From: G038396625 sp038396625
Lineage (GTDB): Bacteria > Bacillota > Clostridia > Peptostreptococcales > Thermotaleaceae
Length of the DNA: 64,000 nucleotides
Reading direction: 5' to 3'
Assembly: GCA_038396625.1 (NCBI GenBank)
Contig: CP121688.1
Location: forward strand, 1,736,001-1,800,000
Made by a program: the position numbers and the translations under genes
Notes under the pieces: generated by a model
Seen by the model: the letters and a program-made list of their open reading frames with translations, nothing else
Database searches by the model: none
Told to the model about the DNA's origin: nothing
Shown here: one piece after another, positions 51,327 through 60,126 of the stretch
How positions within the stretch are numbered: the stretch's first letter is position 1
How the letters are laid out: every line of letters starts with the position of its first letter

Positions 51327-52025
51327 ATGACGGATTTACTTTGCATTCAAAATCTATCAAAGTCATTTACTTTGCATAACTTGAAAAAGCATATAAAGGC
51401 GTGCCAGAACATTTATATTTCATTAAAAGAAGGAGAGTTTGTAGGTATTACTGGAAAGAGTGGCAGTGGTAAATCAACCATTCTAAAATCTGTCTACAGA
51501 ACATATTATCCAGAAATTGGAACAATATGGTATAATTCACAAAAATTTGGATTAATCGATTTAACTTTAGCCACTGAAAGACAAATGATTTATCTAAGAA
51601 AATATGAGATTGGTTATGTATCACAATTTCTAAATGTTATGCCTCGTACCACTGCTCGTCAAATTGTTGAGCAAGCGGTGATAGAAATGGGTGGGGAAAA
51701 GGAATATGCTAAAAAAGAAGCAGAAAAGATGCTAGCCCATTTCGAACTAGATAGAGAATTATGGGATAGCTATCCGAATACATTTTCAGGCGGAGAAAAA
51801 TTGCGTTTAAATATCGCTAGGGCAATGGTGAAACGACCAAGGTTATTACTGCTCGATGAACCCACAGCCAGTCTAGACAATTCATCTAAGTTAAGGGTAA
51901 GGGAACTCATAGAACAATTAAAAAACCAAGGAACAACGATGTTAGGGATTTTCCATGACTTAGAATTCATGGAAGGATTGTGTGATACAGAATTTAATAT
52001 GGAAAAAGGTGTTATGACAAATTAA
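51327..52025 (+). CDS. phnL: PhnL ABC-type ATPase
   Basis: A 232-residue ABC-fold ATPase that works with PhnI, G and H in the nucleophilic attack on ATP. Walker A is GKSGSGKST, the signature FSGGEKLRLNIARAM and Walker B RLLLLDEPTASLD. Its order after phnM and the acyltransferase differs from E. coli (phnGHIJKLMNOP). AATAGGTGATAAA precedes the ATG. Unlike PhnK it has no cysteine insert. Confidence 0.94.
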   Translation: MTDLLCIQNLSKSFTLHNLKKHIKACQNIYISLKEGEFVGITGKSGSGKSTILKSVYRTYYPEIGTIWYNSQKFGLIDLTLATERQMIYLRKYEIGYVSQFLNVMPRTTARQIVEQAVIEMGGEKEYAKKEAEKMLAHFELDRELWDSYPNTFSGGEKLRLNIARAMVKRPRLLLLDEPTASLDNSSKLRVRELIEQLKNQGTTMLGIFHDLEFMEGLCDTEFNMEKGVMTN

Positions 52026-52086
52026 GTTAATAAAAATCAAATTTTTGTAAGGACCAAAGTATTTTCAAAAGGAGGTGAAAATTCTT

Positions 52087-53697
52087 GTGAAAGCAGATTT
52101 GCATGTGCATACAAATATATCCGATAGCAATTATTCCATTGAAGAAACAATAAAAATGGCGAAAGAAAATGAAGTGACCCACTTAGGTATTGTTGATCAT
52201 GATACAATTTATGGCTTGAAAAAAGCTATTGCATTAGGTGAAGAATATGGGGTTCATGTCATTCCAGGAATTGAGATATCTGCCTTTGATTTTCAGAAAA
52301 ATAAAAAAGTCCATATACTAGGTTTTAATTTCCAGTTAGATGCACCAAATATAAGAAAAATATGCGATGACATGATAAAGAGACGTCATAACAATTCATT
52401 ATGGCAAATAGAAAGGCTCGTTGAGCATGGCTATGATATTACAGTAAAGGAAGTTGCTGAGAAGGCAAAAGATAGTACGTGCTTTTACAAACAGCATATG
52501 ATGGATGTATTAATAGAAAAAGGGTATACAGACAAAATATATTCAGCATTATATCGACAGCTATTTAAAGGAGAAGGCATTTGTGCTAGGGATATTGAAT
52601 ATGTGGATGTATTTGACGCAGTGAAGGCAATCAAGGCAGATGGAGGAATCGCTATTTTGGCCCATCCTAGTCAACAGGATGCATATTATTTGATTGATGA
52701 TTTGGTGAAGATTGGATTAGATGGTATTGAAATTTATCATCAAGATCACACCGACGAAGATTACAATAGGATTCTTGCATATAGGGATAAGTACAACTTA
52801 ATTTTAACCGGTGGAAGTGACTATCATGGTACTTATGGCTCTAATGTTCAAATAGGAGATATATGCATGCCAAATGAGTATATCGAATACATCCATAATG
52901 AAATCGATGAAGCTTTAGACCTTACAAAAGATTTAGTAAAAAAAGCAGGTAAAAGCTTAAAAGAAGCATTGAAAAATGACATAGCCATTAATTTTAAGAA
53001 TAGTGATCATCGTGATTTAGTTACAAAATATGATCTAGAAGTAGAACGATATCTCACGAATAAAATTAAAGAAAAATACCCAGAGCATAGCTTCATTACT
53101 GAAGAAAATACAAGTAATAGCATGAAAAATGAAGAGTTTGTTTGGATTATTGACCTCATTGATGGAACAACGAATTTTATTCATTTTAAAAAGGATTTTG
53201 CAATATCTATTGCTCTATATAGGAATGAAACGCCATTATTTGGGGTGGTATATGATGTGATGAAGGATGATATGTATGTAGGGATCTCAAAACAAGGGGC
53301 ATTTTTGAATGGTGTAAGACTGGATAGACTTGATCAGGATACGGAACTCAAGGAAGCCATTGTAGATATAAGCTTAAATACGATAGCTATATTTAAAGGG
53401 CATTATGATGTAGATTTAGCTTGGCTTGCCAAAGAAATCCGAGGACATAGAGCATGTGGAACAGCCTCTCTAGCCATATGTAAAATTGCTACAGGAGAAA
53501 TTAATGTATATATGTCTGCCAAATTATGCATATGGGATTATGCAGCAGCAGTGATTTTATTGAGAGAATTAGGAGGATATGACTCCTATATATTCGAAGA
53601 ATCATTGAAGAAGCTTCATAAAAATAAAATCACCTTTATTGGAGCGTCAAATCCAAGGATATTCAATGAAATAAAAAGCAAGATATTCCATAAATAG
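52087..53697 (+). CDS. PHP phosphodiesterase fused to inositol-monophosphatase-like domain
   Basis: A 536-residue two-domain enzyme. Residues 1 to about 275 are a PHP phosphoesterase with DLHVHTN at the N-terminus, VDHDT near 40, PGIEIS near 62, LAHPS and GGSDYHG near 246. Residues about 290-536 are an inositol-monophosphatase (IMPase) fold, with TEEN, the metal motif DLIDGTTNF near 356, and WDYAA near 483. In Eggerthella a stand-alone PHP enzyme opens 5-phosphoribosyl 1,2-cyclic phosphate and removes the phosphate; phnP and phnN are missing here, so this fusion probably does that job, and the IMPase half would dephosphorylate a bisphosphate. The start is the GTG at 52087, eight bases behind AAAGGAGGTGA; an upstream GTG lies in the ribosome site. 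Confidence 0.92.
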   Translation: MKADLHVHTNISDSNYSIEETIKMAKENEVTHLGIVDHDTIYGLKKAIALGEEYGVHVIPGIEISAFDFQKNKKVHILGFNFQLDAPNIRKICDDMIKRRHNNSLWQIERLVEHGYDITVKEVAEKAKDSTCFYKQHMMDVLIEKGYTDKIYSALYRQLFKGEGICARDIEYVDVFDAVKAIKADGGIAILAHPSQQDAYYLIDDLVKIGLDGIEIYHQDHTDEDYNRILAYRDKYNLILTGGSDYHGTYGSNVQIGDICMPNEYIEYIHNEIDEALDLTKDLVKKAGKSLKEALKNDIAINFKNSDHRDLVTKYDLEVERYLTNKIKEKYPEHSFITEENTSNSMKNEEFVWIIDLIDGTTNFIHFKKDFAISIALYRNETPLFGVVYDVMKDDMYVGISKQGAFLNGVRLDRLDQDTELKEAIVDISLNTIAIFKGHYDVDLAWLAKEIRGHRACGTASLAICKIATGEINVYMSAKLCIWDYAAAVILLRELGGYDSYIFEESLKKLHKNKITFIGASNPRIFNEIKSKIFHK

Positions 53698-53894
53698 AGG
53701 AGAGCTATAGTAAGTAATAAAAGATTTAATATGAAATTAACAGAATGAAAACAGAAACAAAATAATTCCTCAATATAATCGTATAAGAGTATTGTTTTTC
53801 CTAATAGTAATTGAAAATCATACTTACAACTTACTGCAAAGATAAAAGATATTACAAACGAACACATACTACGAATAAGAAGGAGAGAAGAAAA

Positions 53895-54935
53895 ATGAAA
53901 AAAATAGTATCTCTATTAATGGCCCTTGTTCTATGTACCATTGCTTTTACGGGATGTACATCAGAAACAAAATCTGCAAGCAAAGACTACGATACAATTA
54001 TAATGGTTTGGTATCCAAATGAATCTGGGGAAGACTTAAAAGGTGCAAGAGAAGAGTTTGCAAAGATTGTTGAAGCAGCAACTGGAAAGAACGTAGAACA
54101 TAAATTAACTACCGATTATTCCATCGCAATCGAAACCCTTGTAAATGGAAATGCACATATTTCTTGGTTAGGCGCGCAGGGATATATACAGGCCCATAAT
54201 AAAAATGACAAAGTATTACCTTTAGTTGTCAACAGTGGTGAATCAGGTACCTTAGGTGATGCAGTTTACTATAGTTGGCTAGCAGTTCAAAAAGGAAATG
54301 AACAAGAATATAAAAACGGAGATAAATATGCGATAGATAATATTCAAGGTAAAAAATTCTCATTTGTTTCAAATAGCTCTACATCTGGCTTTAAGGTTCC
54401 ATCTGCTGGTATCATGTCATATTTTTCTAAAAAATCTGAATGGGCAAATTTAACACAAGAAGATTTACTGGAAGGTGGAAGTGATAAATTTTTCAAAGAG
54501 GTATTGTATGGTGGTTCACATCAAGGGTCAGCAGTAAATTTATTAACTGGAAATGCGGATGTGGCAGCATTTTGTGATTCATGTGTAGATAACTATATTG
54601 AGCACGTAGATGGAACAAAAAATCGTCCAGGAGCTGTATATAAAGTAAAAGCTGATGCAGTAGAGCCATTCAACACGATTCCTGGTGAAGAATTTGCACT
54701 TATATCCGTTACACCAGTTTTAAATGCACCATTTGTTGCAAATACAGAGGTGTTAAGTGAAGAAGATTATAAAGCTCTAATTGATGCATTTACCTCAGAT
54801 AAAGTAGCTAACAACGAAAAAATATTTGTTCCAAAGGATGCCAATTTTGTTGGGCTATTCAGTAAAAAAGGTAATGAGCGTTTTATAAGCGTGGACGATG
54901 CATGGTTTAATCCTATTCGTGAATTATCCAACTAA
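53895..54935 (+). CDS. phnD: Phosphonate-binding lipoprotein PhnD
   Basis: A 346-residue substrate-binding lipoprotein of the phosphonate ABC importer. The signal peptide ends in AFTGC (lipidated Cys at residue 21). The binding domain shows the PhnD pattern VWYPNESGEDL near the start, ISWLGAQGYIQAH, and GGSHQGSAVNLLTGNADVAAFCD. The ATG at 53895 has AAGGAGAG upstream; the longer open frame lacks a site. About 200 bases separate it from the PHP-IMPase gene; I saw no terminator there, so an internal promoter or read-through is possible. Confidence 0.94.
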   Translation: MKKIVSLLMALVLCTIAFTGCTSETKSASKDYDTIIMVWYPNESGEDLKGAREEFAKIVEAATGKNVEHKLTTDYSIAIETLVNGNAHISWLGAQGYIQAHNKNDKVLPLVVNSGESGTLGDAVYYSWLAVQKGNEQEYKNGDKYAIDNIQGKKFSFVSNSSTSGFKVPSAGIMSYFSKKSEWANLTQEDLLEGGSDKFFKEVLYGGSHQGSAVNLLTGNADVAAFCDSCVDNYIEHVDGTKNRPGAVYKVKADAVEPFNTIPGEEFALISVTPVLNAPFVANTEVLSEEDYKALIDAFTSDKVANNEKIFVPKDANFVGLFSKKGNERFISVDDAWFNPIRELSN

Positions 54936-55017
54936 GACTAAAAGGTGGGCACGTTTTGTGTGTTAGCATTGTGAAATAGATACAATTAACAAACAATAAG
55001 CATAAAGGGGAATTAAC

Positions 55018-55779
55018 ATGGTATTGTTGGAAGTAAAGGATTTATTGAAACAGTACAAACAAACGAAGGCGTTATCCAATGTTAATTTCTCTGTTAATGA
55101 AGGAGAGTTTGTTTCTATCATTGGACCGTCTGGTGCAGGGAAATCAACTCTGCTTCGTTGCATTAATAGAATGGTTGATGCGAATAACGGAGAAATCATT
55201 TTTGACGGCTATAATGTGATGAATTTAAATAAAAATGCATTAAGAAAATTTAGAACCAATATTGGCATGATATTTCAACATTATAACTTGGTAGATCGTC
55301 TTAGTGTGATTGAAAATGTACTTCATGGACGATTAGGATATAAATCCACTATAGAAGGAATGATTGGTAAGTATACGGAGGAAGAAAAAAAGCAGGCATT
55401 TGATATTTTAGGGAGACTAGGTCTGAAGGACCAATTGTATAAACGCTGTGATGAGTTAAGTGGTGGGCAAAAGCAGCGTGTTGGAATCGCTCGTTCTTTA
55501 GTACAAAATCCCAAAATGATTTTGTGTGATGAACCTATTGCATCATTAGACCCAAATGCTTCAAAGGTAATTATGGATTATTTAAAGGATATATCACAAG
55601 AACGAGGTATTACCTGTTTGGTTAATTTGCATCAAGTAGATGTTGCGATCAAATATTCTGATCGTATTATTGGAATTAATAGTGGTGAAGTGGTATTTGA
55701 TGGTTCGCCTAAGGAATTAACCAATGAAAAAATCTATCAGATATATGGTACTGAAGCAGGAAATCTAATTATTGATTAA
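55018..55779 (+). CDS. phnC: Phosphonate ABC importer ATPase PhnC
   Basis: A 253-residue ABC transporter ATPase. Walker A is PSGAGKSTLL, the signature DELSGGQKQRVGIARSL and Walker B MILCDEPIASLDP. It also carries the PhnC feature MIFQHYNLVDRLSV after Walker A. It sits between phnD and the two permease genes, so it energises this importer. AAGGGGAA precedes the ATG. Confidence 0.96.
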   Translation: MVLLEVKDLLKQYKQTKALSNVNFSVNEGEFVSIIGPSGAGKSTLLRCINRMVDANNGEIIFDGYNVMNLNKNALRKFRTNIGMIFQHYNLVDRLSVIENVLHGRLGYKSTIEGMIGKYTEEEKKQAFDILGRLGLKDQLYKRCDELSGGQKQRVGIARSLVQNPKMILCDEPIASLDPNASKVIMDYLKDISQERGITCLVNLHQVDVAIKYSDRIIGINSGEVVFDGSPKELTNEKIYQIYGTEAGNLIID

Positions 55780-55789
55780 GGAGCTAAGT

Positions 55790-56574
55790 ATGAAAATGGA
55801 TATATTTGTAAAAAAAGAAATGACTTTTTAGTTTTTGCTTTATTTTTAGCTATATGTACCTTTGTTTCTATGATCATCACGGAATATGAAGTAATCACAG
55901 GATTTACTTCGGTGCCCAAAGCTGTAAAATGGATGTTTTCAAGCTTTTATCCTAATAAGCAAGCATTAGAAAAATTACCATCGATTTTTCAAAAGTTAAA
56001 AGACACCATTATGATGTCAATTGCGGCTACAACAGTATCTAGTTGTTTTGCCCTACTATTAGCTATTCTAGGATCTAAAACCACAAAAATTAATAATTTT
56101 TTTAGTATCTTAAGTAGATTCATTGCATCCGTTTTTCGTAATATTCCTATTGTTGCATGGGCAATGGTATTGTTATTCTCATTTGGGCAAAGTGATTTTA
56201 CAGGATACCTAGCCTTGTTCTTTGTTACATTTGGATTTCTTACTCGTGCATTCATGGAAACAATAGATGAAGCAAGTTTTAGTAGTGTTGAGGCATTAAG
56301 AGCAACAGGGGCCAGTTATTTCCATATTATTTTTCAAGCAGTATTACCATCCAGTATTCCGCAATTAATTAGCTGGGTATTGTTTATGATTGAAACCAAT
56401 ATCCGCAGCTCGACACTTATTGGTATATTAACGGGTTCAGGTATTGGTTTTGCTTTTAACTTATACTACAAAAGTATGAATTATCATGCTGCTAGTTTAG
56501 TAGTGGCTTGTGTTGTCATTACTGTTTTATTGATTGAATTCATTTCAAATTATGTGAGAAGGGTGATTTTATAA
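55790..56574 (+). CDS. phnE: Phosphonate permease PhnE1, frameshift in an A7 run
   Basis: Membrane subunit of the importer, about 260 residues if read through. Translation should start at ATG 55790, ideally placed after AAGGAG, giving MKMDIFVKK, but that phase stops at TAG 13 codons in. The downstream phase, which has no proper start, encodes NDFLVFALFLAICTFVSMI, a first membrane segment, then the permease domain including the EAA-like loop EASFSSVEALRATGASYFH. The two phases meet at the A7 run 55810-55816; one extra A, or a -1 slip on the run, restores a normal PhnE. ATG 55870 could start a version lacking the first segment but has no ribosome site. It ends overlapping phnE2 by one base. Confidence 0.85.
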
Positions 56575-57425
56575 TGGAAGGTCGTATCGCTTCAACAACC
56601 AGTTACCAAATAACAAAACCATATAAGTTAAAGTTGAGAAAAGCAAATCCTTCATCCACTGCAACAAAAATAACACTATTTGTATTATTTGCTTTAACTG
56701 TATATGGATTGCTAAATCTAAATAGTAAAGATGTAAACTTAATTACGGCTATTAAGGATTTTTTAATTAATCTAAAGAAAATGTTCTTTGAATTAAAATA
56801 TACCCATTTTACACTTACAGAGGCCTTATATCAAATGGCAGTAACCTTGGGTTTAGCTTTTTTAACAACGCTAATGGGGAGCTTTTTTGCACTGTTCCTT
56901 GGTTTGTGTGCAGCACAGAATCTATCAAATAAAAGAGTATCTACGATCATAAAAGCCTTTGTAGCATTTATTCGTGCTGTGCCTACCGTATTATGGGTGT
57001 TAGTTTTTGCAGTTGCAGCAGGGCTTGGAAGTGTTGCTGCTGTCATTGGTATGACTTTTCATACAATTGGATATTTGATTAAAGCCTACTCTGAATCCTT
57101 TGAAGAAGTGGATAAGGGAACCATAGAAGCTTTGAAAGCCAGCGGAGCAAACTGGTGGCAAATTGTTTTTCAAGCAATTTTGCCTTCGTCAATAACCTAT
57201 ATTTTGTCTTGGACTTTTATACGGTTTGAAATTAATTTTACCAATGCAGTCGCCATGGGGGCAGCAGCAGGTGCCGGAGGTATAGGATTTGAATTATTTA
57301 TGGCAAGTGGTTTTTACTTTGATATACGAGAGGTTGGATTTATTGCTTATCTAATCTTAATTGTGGCAATCATTTTAGAGGTGCTTTCAACAAAAGTAAA
57401 GAATAAATTTTTAGTGAATGCATAG
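56574..57425 (+). CDS. phnE: Phosphonate permease PhnE2
   Basis: A 283-residue permease paralogous to PhnE1 with about six membrane segments. The cytoplasmic coupling loop is EEVDKGTIEALKASGANWWQ, followed by QAILPSSITYILSW. Two PhnE-type permeases normally form a heterodimer with a PhnC dimer. The stop of phnE1 overlaps its ATG (TAATG), so translation is coupled. AGGGTGA lies upstream. It is the last gene of the locus. Confidence 0.93.
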   Translation: MEGRIASTTSYQITKPYKLKLRKANPSSTATKITLFVLFALTVYGLLNLNSKDVNLITAIKDFLINLKKMFFELKYTHFTLTEALYQMAVTLGLAFLTTLMGSFFALFLGLCAAQNLSNKRVSTIIKAFVAFIRAVPTVLWVLVFAVAAGLGSVAAVIGMTFHTIGYLIKAYSESFEEVDKGTIEALKASGANWWQIVFQAILPSSITYILSWTFIRFEINFTNAVAMGAAAGAGGIGFELFMASGFYFDIREVGFIAYLILIVAIILEVLSTKVKNKFLVNA

Positions 57426-57518
57426 TTACTTTGAAACGAAGACCTAAAAAACTTGGGGTTGATAGATAGCGTATTCGAAAATCAAAACAACAATGGAAAA
57501 ATAGTAAAATTGAAGTAT

Positions 57519-57567
57519 AAAAACAACTAGAGGAGATAAGTTGATAATCTGCTCTAGTTGTTTTTAA
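57519..57567. terminator. Bidirectional terminator between phn operon and ychF
   Basis: Fourteen-pair stem, AAAAACAACTAGAG with CTCTAGTTGTTTTT, with a 19-base loop. It can end the phn operon and the convergent ychF transcript. Confidence 0.8.
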
Positions 57568-57582
57568 TCATTTAAATTTTAT

Positions 57583-58674
57583 TTACACATTAAACCTAAA
57601 CAAGATAACATCCCCATCCTGCACGACATAATCCTTTCCTTCTAAGCGCACCAATCCTTTTTCTTTGGCATTGGCCATGCTTCCTGCTGATACTAGATCA
57701 TCAAAAGTGATGGTTTCTGCACGGATAAATCCTCTTTCAATATCGGAGTGGATTTTACCTGCTGCCTGAGGGGCTTTAGTACCGATCTTGATGGTCCAAG
57801 CTCGGACTTCTTGTGGGCCAGCGGTTAAGAAACTCATAAGTCCAAGAAGCTTGTATCCAGCGTTGATTAATTTATCAAGACCAGATTCTTCAAGACCTAA
57901 TTCAGTTAAAAACTGTTCTTTTTCCTCATCATCTAGCTCCGATATTTCAGATTCTATTTTTGCACAGATGACAACAACTTCAGCACTTTCTGTTTGTGCA
58001 TGTTTTCTAACTTGTTGTACCATTTCATTTTCATTGCCACTTAATAAATCGTCTTCTGAGACATTGGCAACGTAAATAATAGGTTTGGAGGATAGTAAGC
58101 TGTATTCTTTAAGCAGTGCTTCTTCTTCTGGTGTTAAATCTAAGGTTCTAGCAGATTTTCCTTCTTCTAATGTTTCCTTAATTCGTTCTTGGAGTTCTAG
58201 TTCTTTTTGTAAGGATTTATCTCCTTTTGACAATTTCTTTGTTTTTTGGATGCGTCTTTCCATCATTTCTATATCAGAAAATATTAATTCTAAATTGATG
58301 GTTTCAATATCTCTTAGAGGACCGACACTACCTTCAACATGGACAACATTTTCGTCTTCAAAGCATCGAACAACATGAACAATTGCTGCAACTTCCCGAA
58401 TATGGGATAAAAATTTATTTCCAAGTCCTTCACCTTTACTTGCACCTTTTACTAATCCGGCAATATCATAAAATTCAATGGCTGTAGGGACTAGTTTTTG
58501 CGAATCATACATTTCTCGTAATACATTGAGTCGTTTATCAGGAACGGAAACGACACCAACGTTTGGTTCTATGGTACAAAAAGGGTAGTTAGCGGATTCT
58601 GCACCTGCTTTGGTGATGGCATTAAATAATGTACTTTTACCTACGTTTGGCAAACCAACGATACCTAACTTCAT
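57583..58674 (-). CDS. ychF: YchF/OLA1-family ATPase
   Basis: A 363-residue P-loop protein of the Obg-related YchF family that prefers ATP and interacts with the ribosome. The G1 motif is GLPNVGKST at the N-terminus, G3 DIAGLVKGAS, and the G4-position motif is NVSE rather than NKxD, consistent with ATP use. A coiled coil lies around residues 135-170, and the C-terminal TGS domain includes the FDDLVSAGSMANAKEKG and RLEGKDYVVQDGDVI regions. AAGGAAGA precedes the ATG. It has its own promoter. Confidence 0.97.
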   Translation of the reverse strand: MKLGIVGLPNVGKSTLFNAITKAGAESANYPFCTIEPNVGVVSVPDKRLNVLREMYDSQKLVPTAIEFYDIAGLVKGASKGEGLGNKFLSHIREVAAIVHVVRCFEDENVVHVEGSVGPLRDIETINLELIFSDIEMMERRIQKTKKLSKGDKSLQKELELQERIKETLEEGKSARTLDLTPEEEALLKEYSLLSSKPIIYVANVSEDDLLSGNENEMVQQVRKHAQTESAEVVVICAKIESEISELDDEEKEQFLTELGLEESGLDKLINAGYKLLGLMSFLTAGPQEVRAWTIKIGTKAPQAAGKIHSDIERGFIRAETITFDDLVSAGSMANAKEKGLVRLEGKDYVVQDGDVILFRFNV

Positions 58675-58722
58675 GAATTAATCTTCCTTTCAAACGATTT
58701 AAATGTTTAACATACAAATAAA

Positions 58723-58751
58723 ATTATAACTTATATAACCTAGTAGTTCAA
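58723..58751 (-). promoter_or_regulatory. Sigma-A promoter of ychF
   Basis: On the minus strand TTGAAC (58751-58746) and TATAAT (58728-58723) are 17 bases apart, about 50 bases before the ychF ATG. Confidence 0.7.
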
Positions 58752-58811
58752 CAACTAACAAATCATATTATATGAATATAAACAATACAATAGATTAGGA
58801 GGTGGCTCTCT

Positions 58812-60008
58812 ATGAAAAAGGCAGGAGATTTCAAAGTATTATTTTTGGCCATGATTTTTGGTGCTCTCATTATTTCTTATCTAGTATTTCAAGGGAAAAT
58901 TGAAAGATTTTCAATTGTTATTTTAACCATTTATGGATTGATTTTTTTAAAAAACAGGAAAAATGTAAATGCAAGATATGGAAGTATAGTTATAATAGGT
59001 ACTTTATTGGGTATCATTTTATGTAATTACAGTTTGTTTTTTTTTGAATATGAACTAAATATAAAAAAAGAACCCATTAGCATTCAAGAACCTCTTGATA
59101 CAGCTATACTTTTAGTGTTTAATGGCGAACCAGAAAAATATGATTTACCTATTTTTATTCATAATCTTAATAGAAAGGGACAAATAAAAAATAAAGTATT
59201 AGCCCCTTTTGCTTTATTTAAATACAAAAGAATTTATGAACGTGTGGGGATCAGTCGATATAATGATATGAGTAAAAGCATAAGCTCTAAACTATCTAAT
59301 CAATTAGATCATGGATATGACGTATTTGTTTCGTATATGTACAATAAACCCTATTATAAAGAAGTAATAAACCAAAAAATTATAAAAGGAAATTATGGGA
59401 AAATCATCATTGTTCCTGTTTATACAATGGAATCTAAAGATTATGTACGAATAACGAATGAGTTAGAAATGGAGATGCTTTATCAGAAAAATCGTATGTT
59501 AAAGTTTATGGATCCCCTTTGGGATAGTGAAAAAATTCCTCAATCTATGGCAAAAGATATATATAGGAGTATTCCAGTCTCAGAAAAGAATAATATAGGA
59601 ATTATTTTAATGGGGCAAGGGTTTGGAAGTATCAATAAAGAAAATATAGAACCAAAGGTGATAAATCAGGAAAGATTATTTATGGAAAAAATTAAAAAAT
59701 GTTTAGTAGAAAATGGTTTAGAAGATAGAAGAATAAAGTTTATTACATCCTACCCTAAAGATGAAGAGATAAAAAATGCTTTAGCGGAATTGCAACAGTA
59801 TGGTGTTGCAACGATATTCATAGTAGGTACAAATGATATTACAGATAAGTTACAAGATCAATATGCCATTCAAAAAATCATAAGAAAATTTAAAGGGATA
59901 GAAGAAACCAATGTAAAATATATAAAGGGATGGGGAAATAATAATTCAGTCGTACAGGAACTAGAGTTTCGAATTAGACTCATAAATGTAGGAAAATGGA
60001 ATGAATAA
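58812..60008 (+). CDS. Membrane-anchored ferrochelatase-fold protein, probably non-catalytic
   Basis: A 398-residue protein with three N-terminal membrane segments (about residues 7-26, 32-46, 57-75) and a soluble domain from about 95. That domain follows the ferrochelatase pattern: AILLVFNGEPEKYDLPIFI at its start, ERVGISRYNDMSKSIS, then VFVSYMYNKPYYKEVI and IIIVPVYT. In HemH the catalytic His lies in a SAHSLP-like motif; here the matching place reads MGQGFG (Gln at about 269). The DHLExLY motif reads DKLQDQY (Gln at about 348). So both catalytic His and Glu appear lost. This is my alignment by eye. AGGAGGT precedes the ATG. Its neighbours give no haem pathway context, so a binding or sensing role is possible. 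Confidence 0.7.
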   Translation: MKKAGDFKVLFLAMIFGALIISYLVFQGKIERFSIVILTIYGLIFLKNRKNVNARYGSIVIIGTLLGIILCNYSLFFFEYELNIKKEPISIQEPLDTAILLVFNGEPEKYDLPIFIHNLNRKGQIKNKVLAPFALFKYKRIYERVGISRYNDMSKSISSKLSNQLDHGYDVFVSYMYNKPYYKEVINQKIIKGNYGKIIIVPVYTMESKDYVRITNELEMEMLYQKNRMLKFMDPLWDSEKIPQSMAKDIYRSIPVSEKNNIGIILMGQGFGSINKENIEPKVINQERLFMEKIKKCLVENGLEDRRIKFITSYPKDEEIKNALAELQQYGVATIFIVGTNDITDKLQDQYAIQKIIRKFKGIEETNVKYIKGWGNNNSVVQELEFRIRLINVGKWNE

Positions 60009-60126
60009 ATGTCCATACGTAAGCAAAGATGCATAGATTAGCATAGTTTAAACATAATAATAGTGACAAAACTTTTGATTTAAGAAGATACAAAGAGGAA
60101 GTAAAACAGAACGAGGAGGGATAAGC

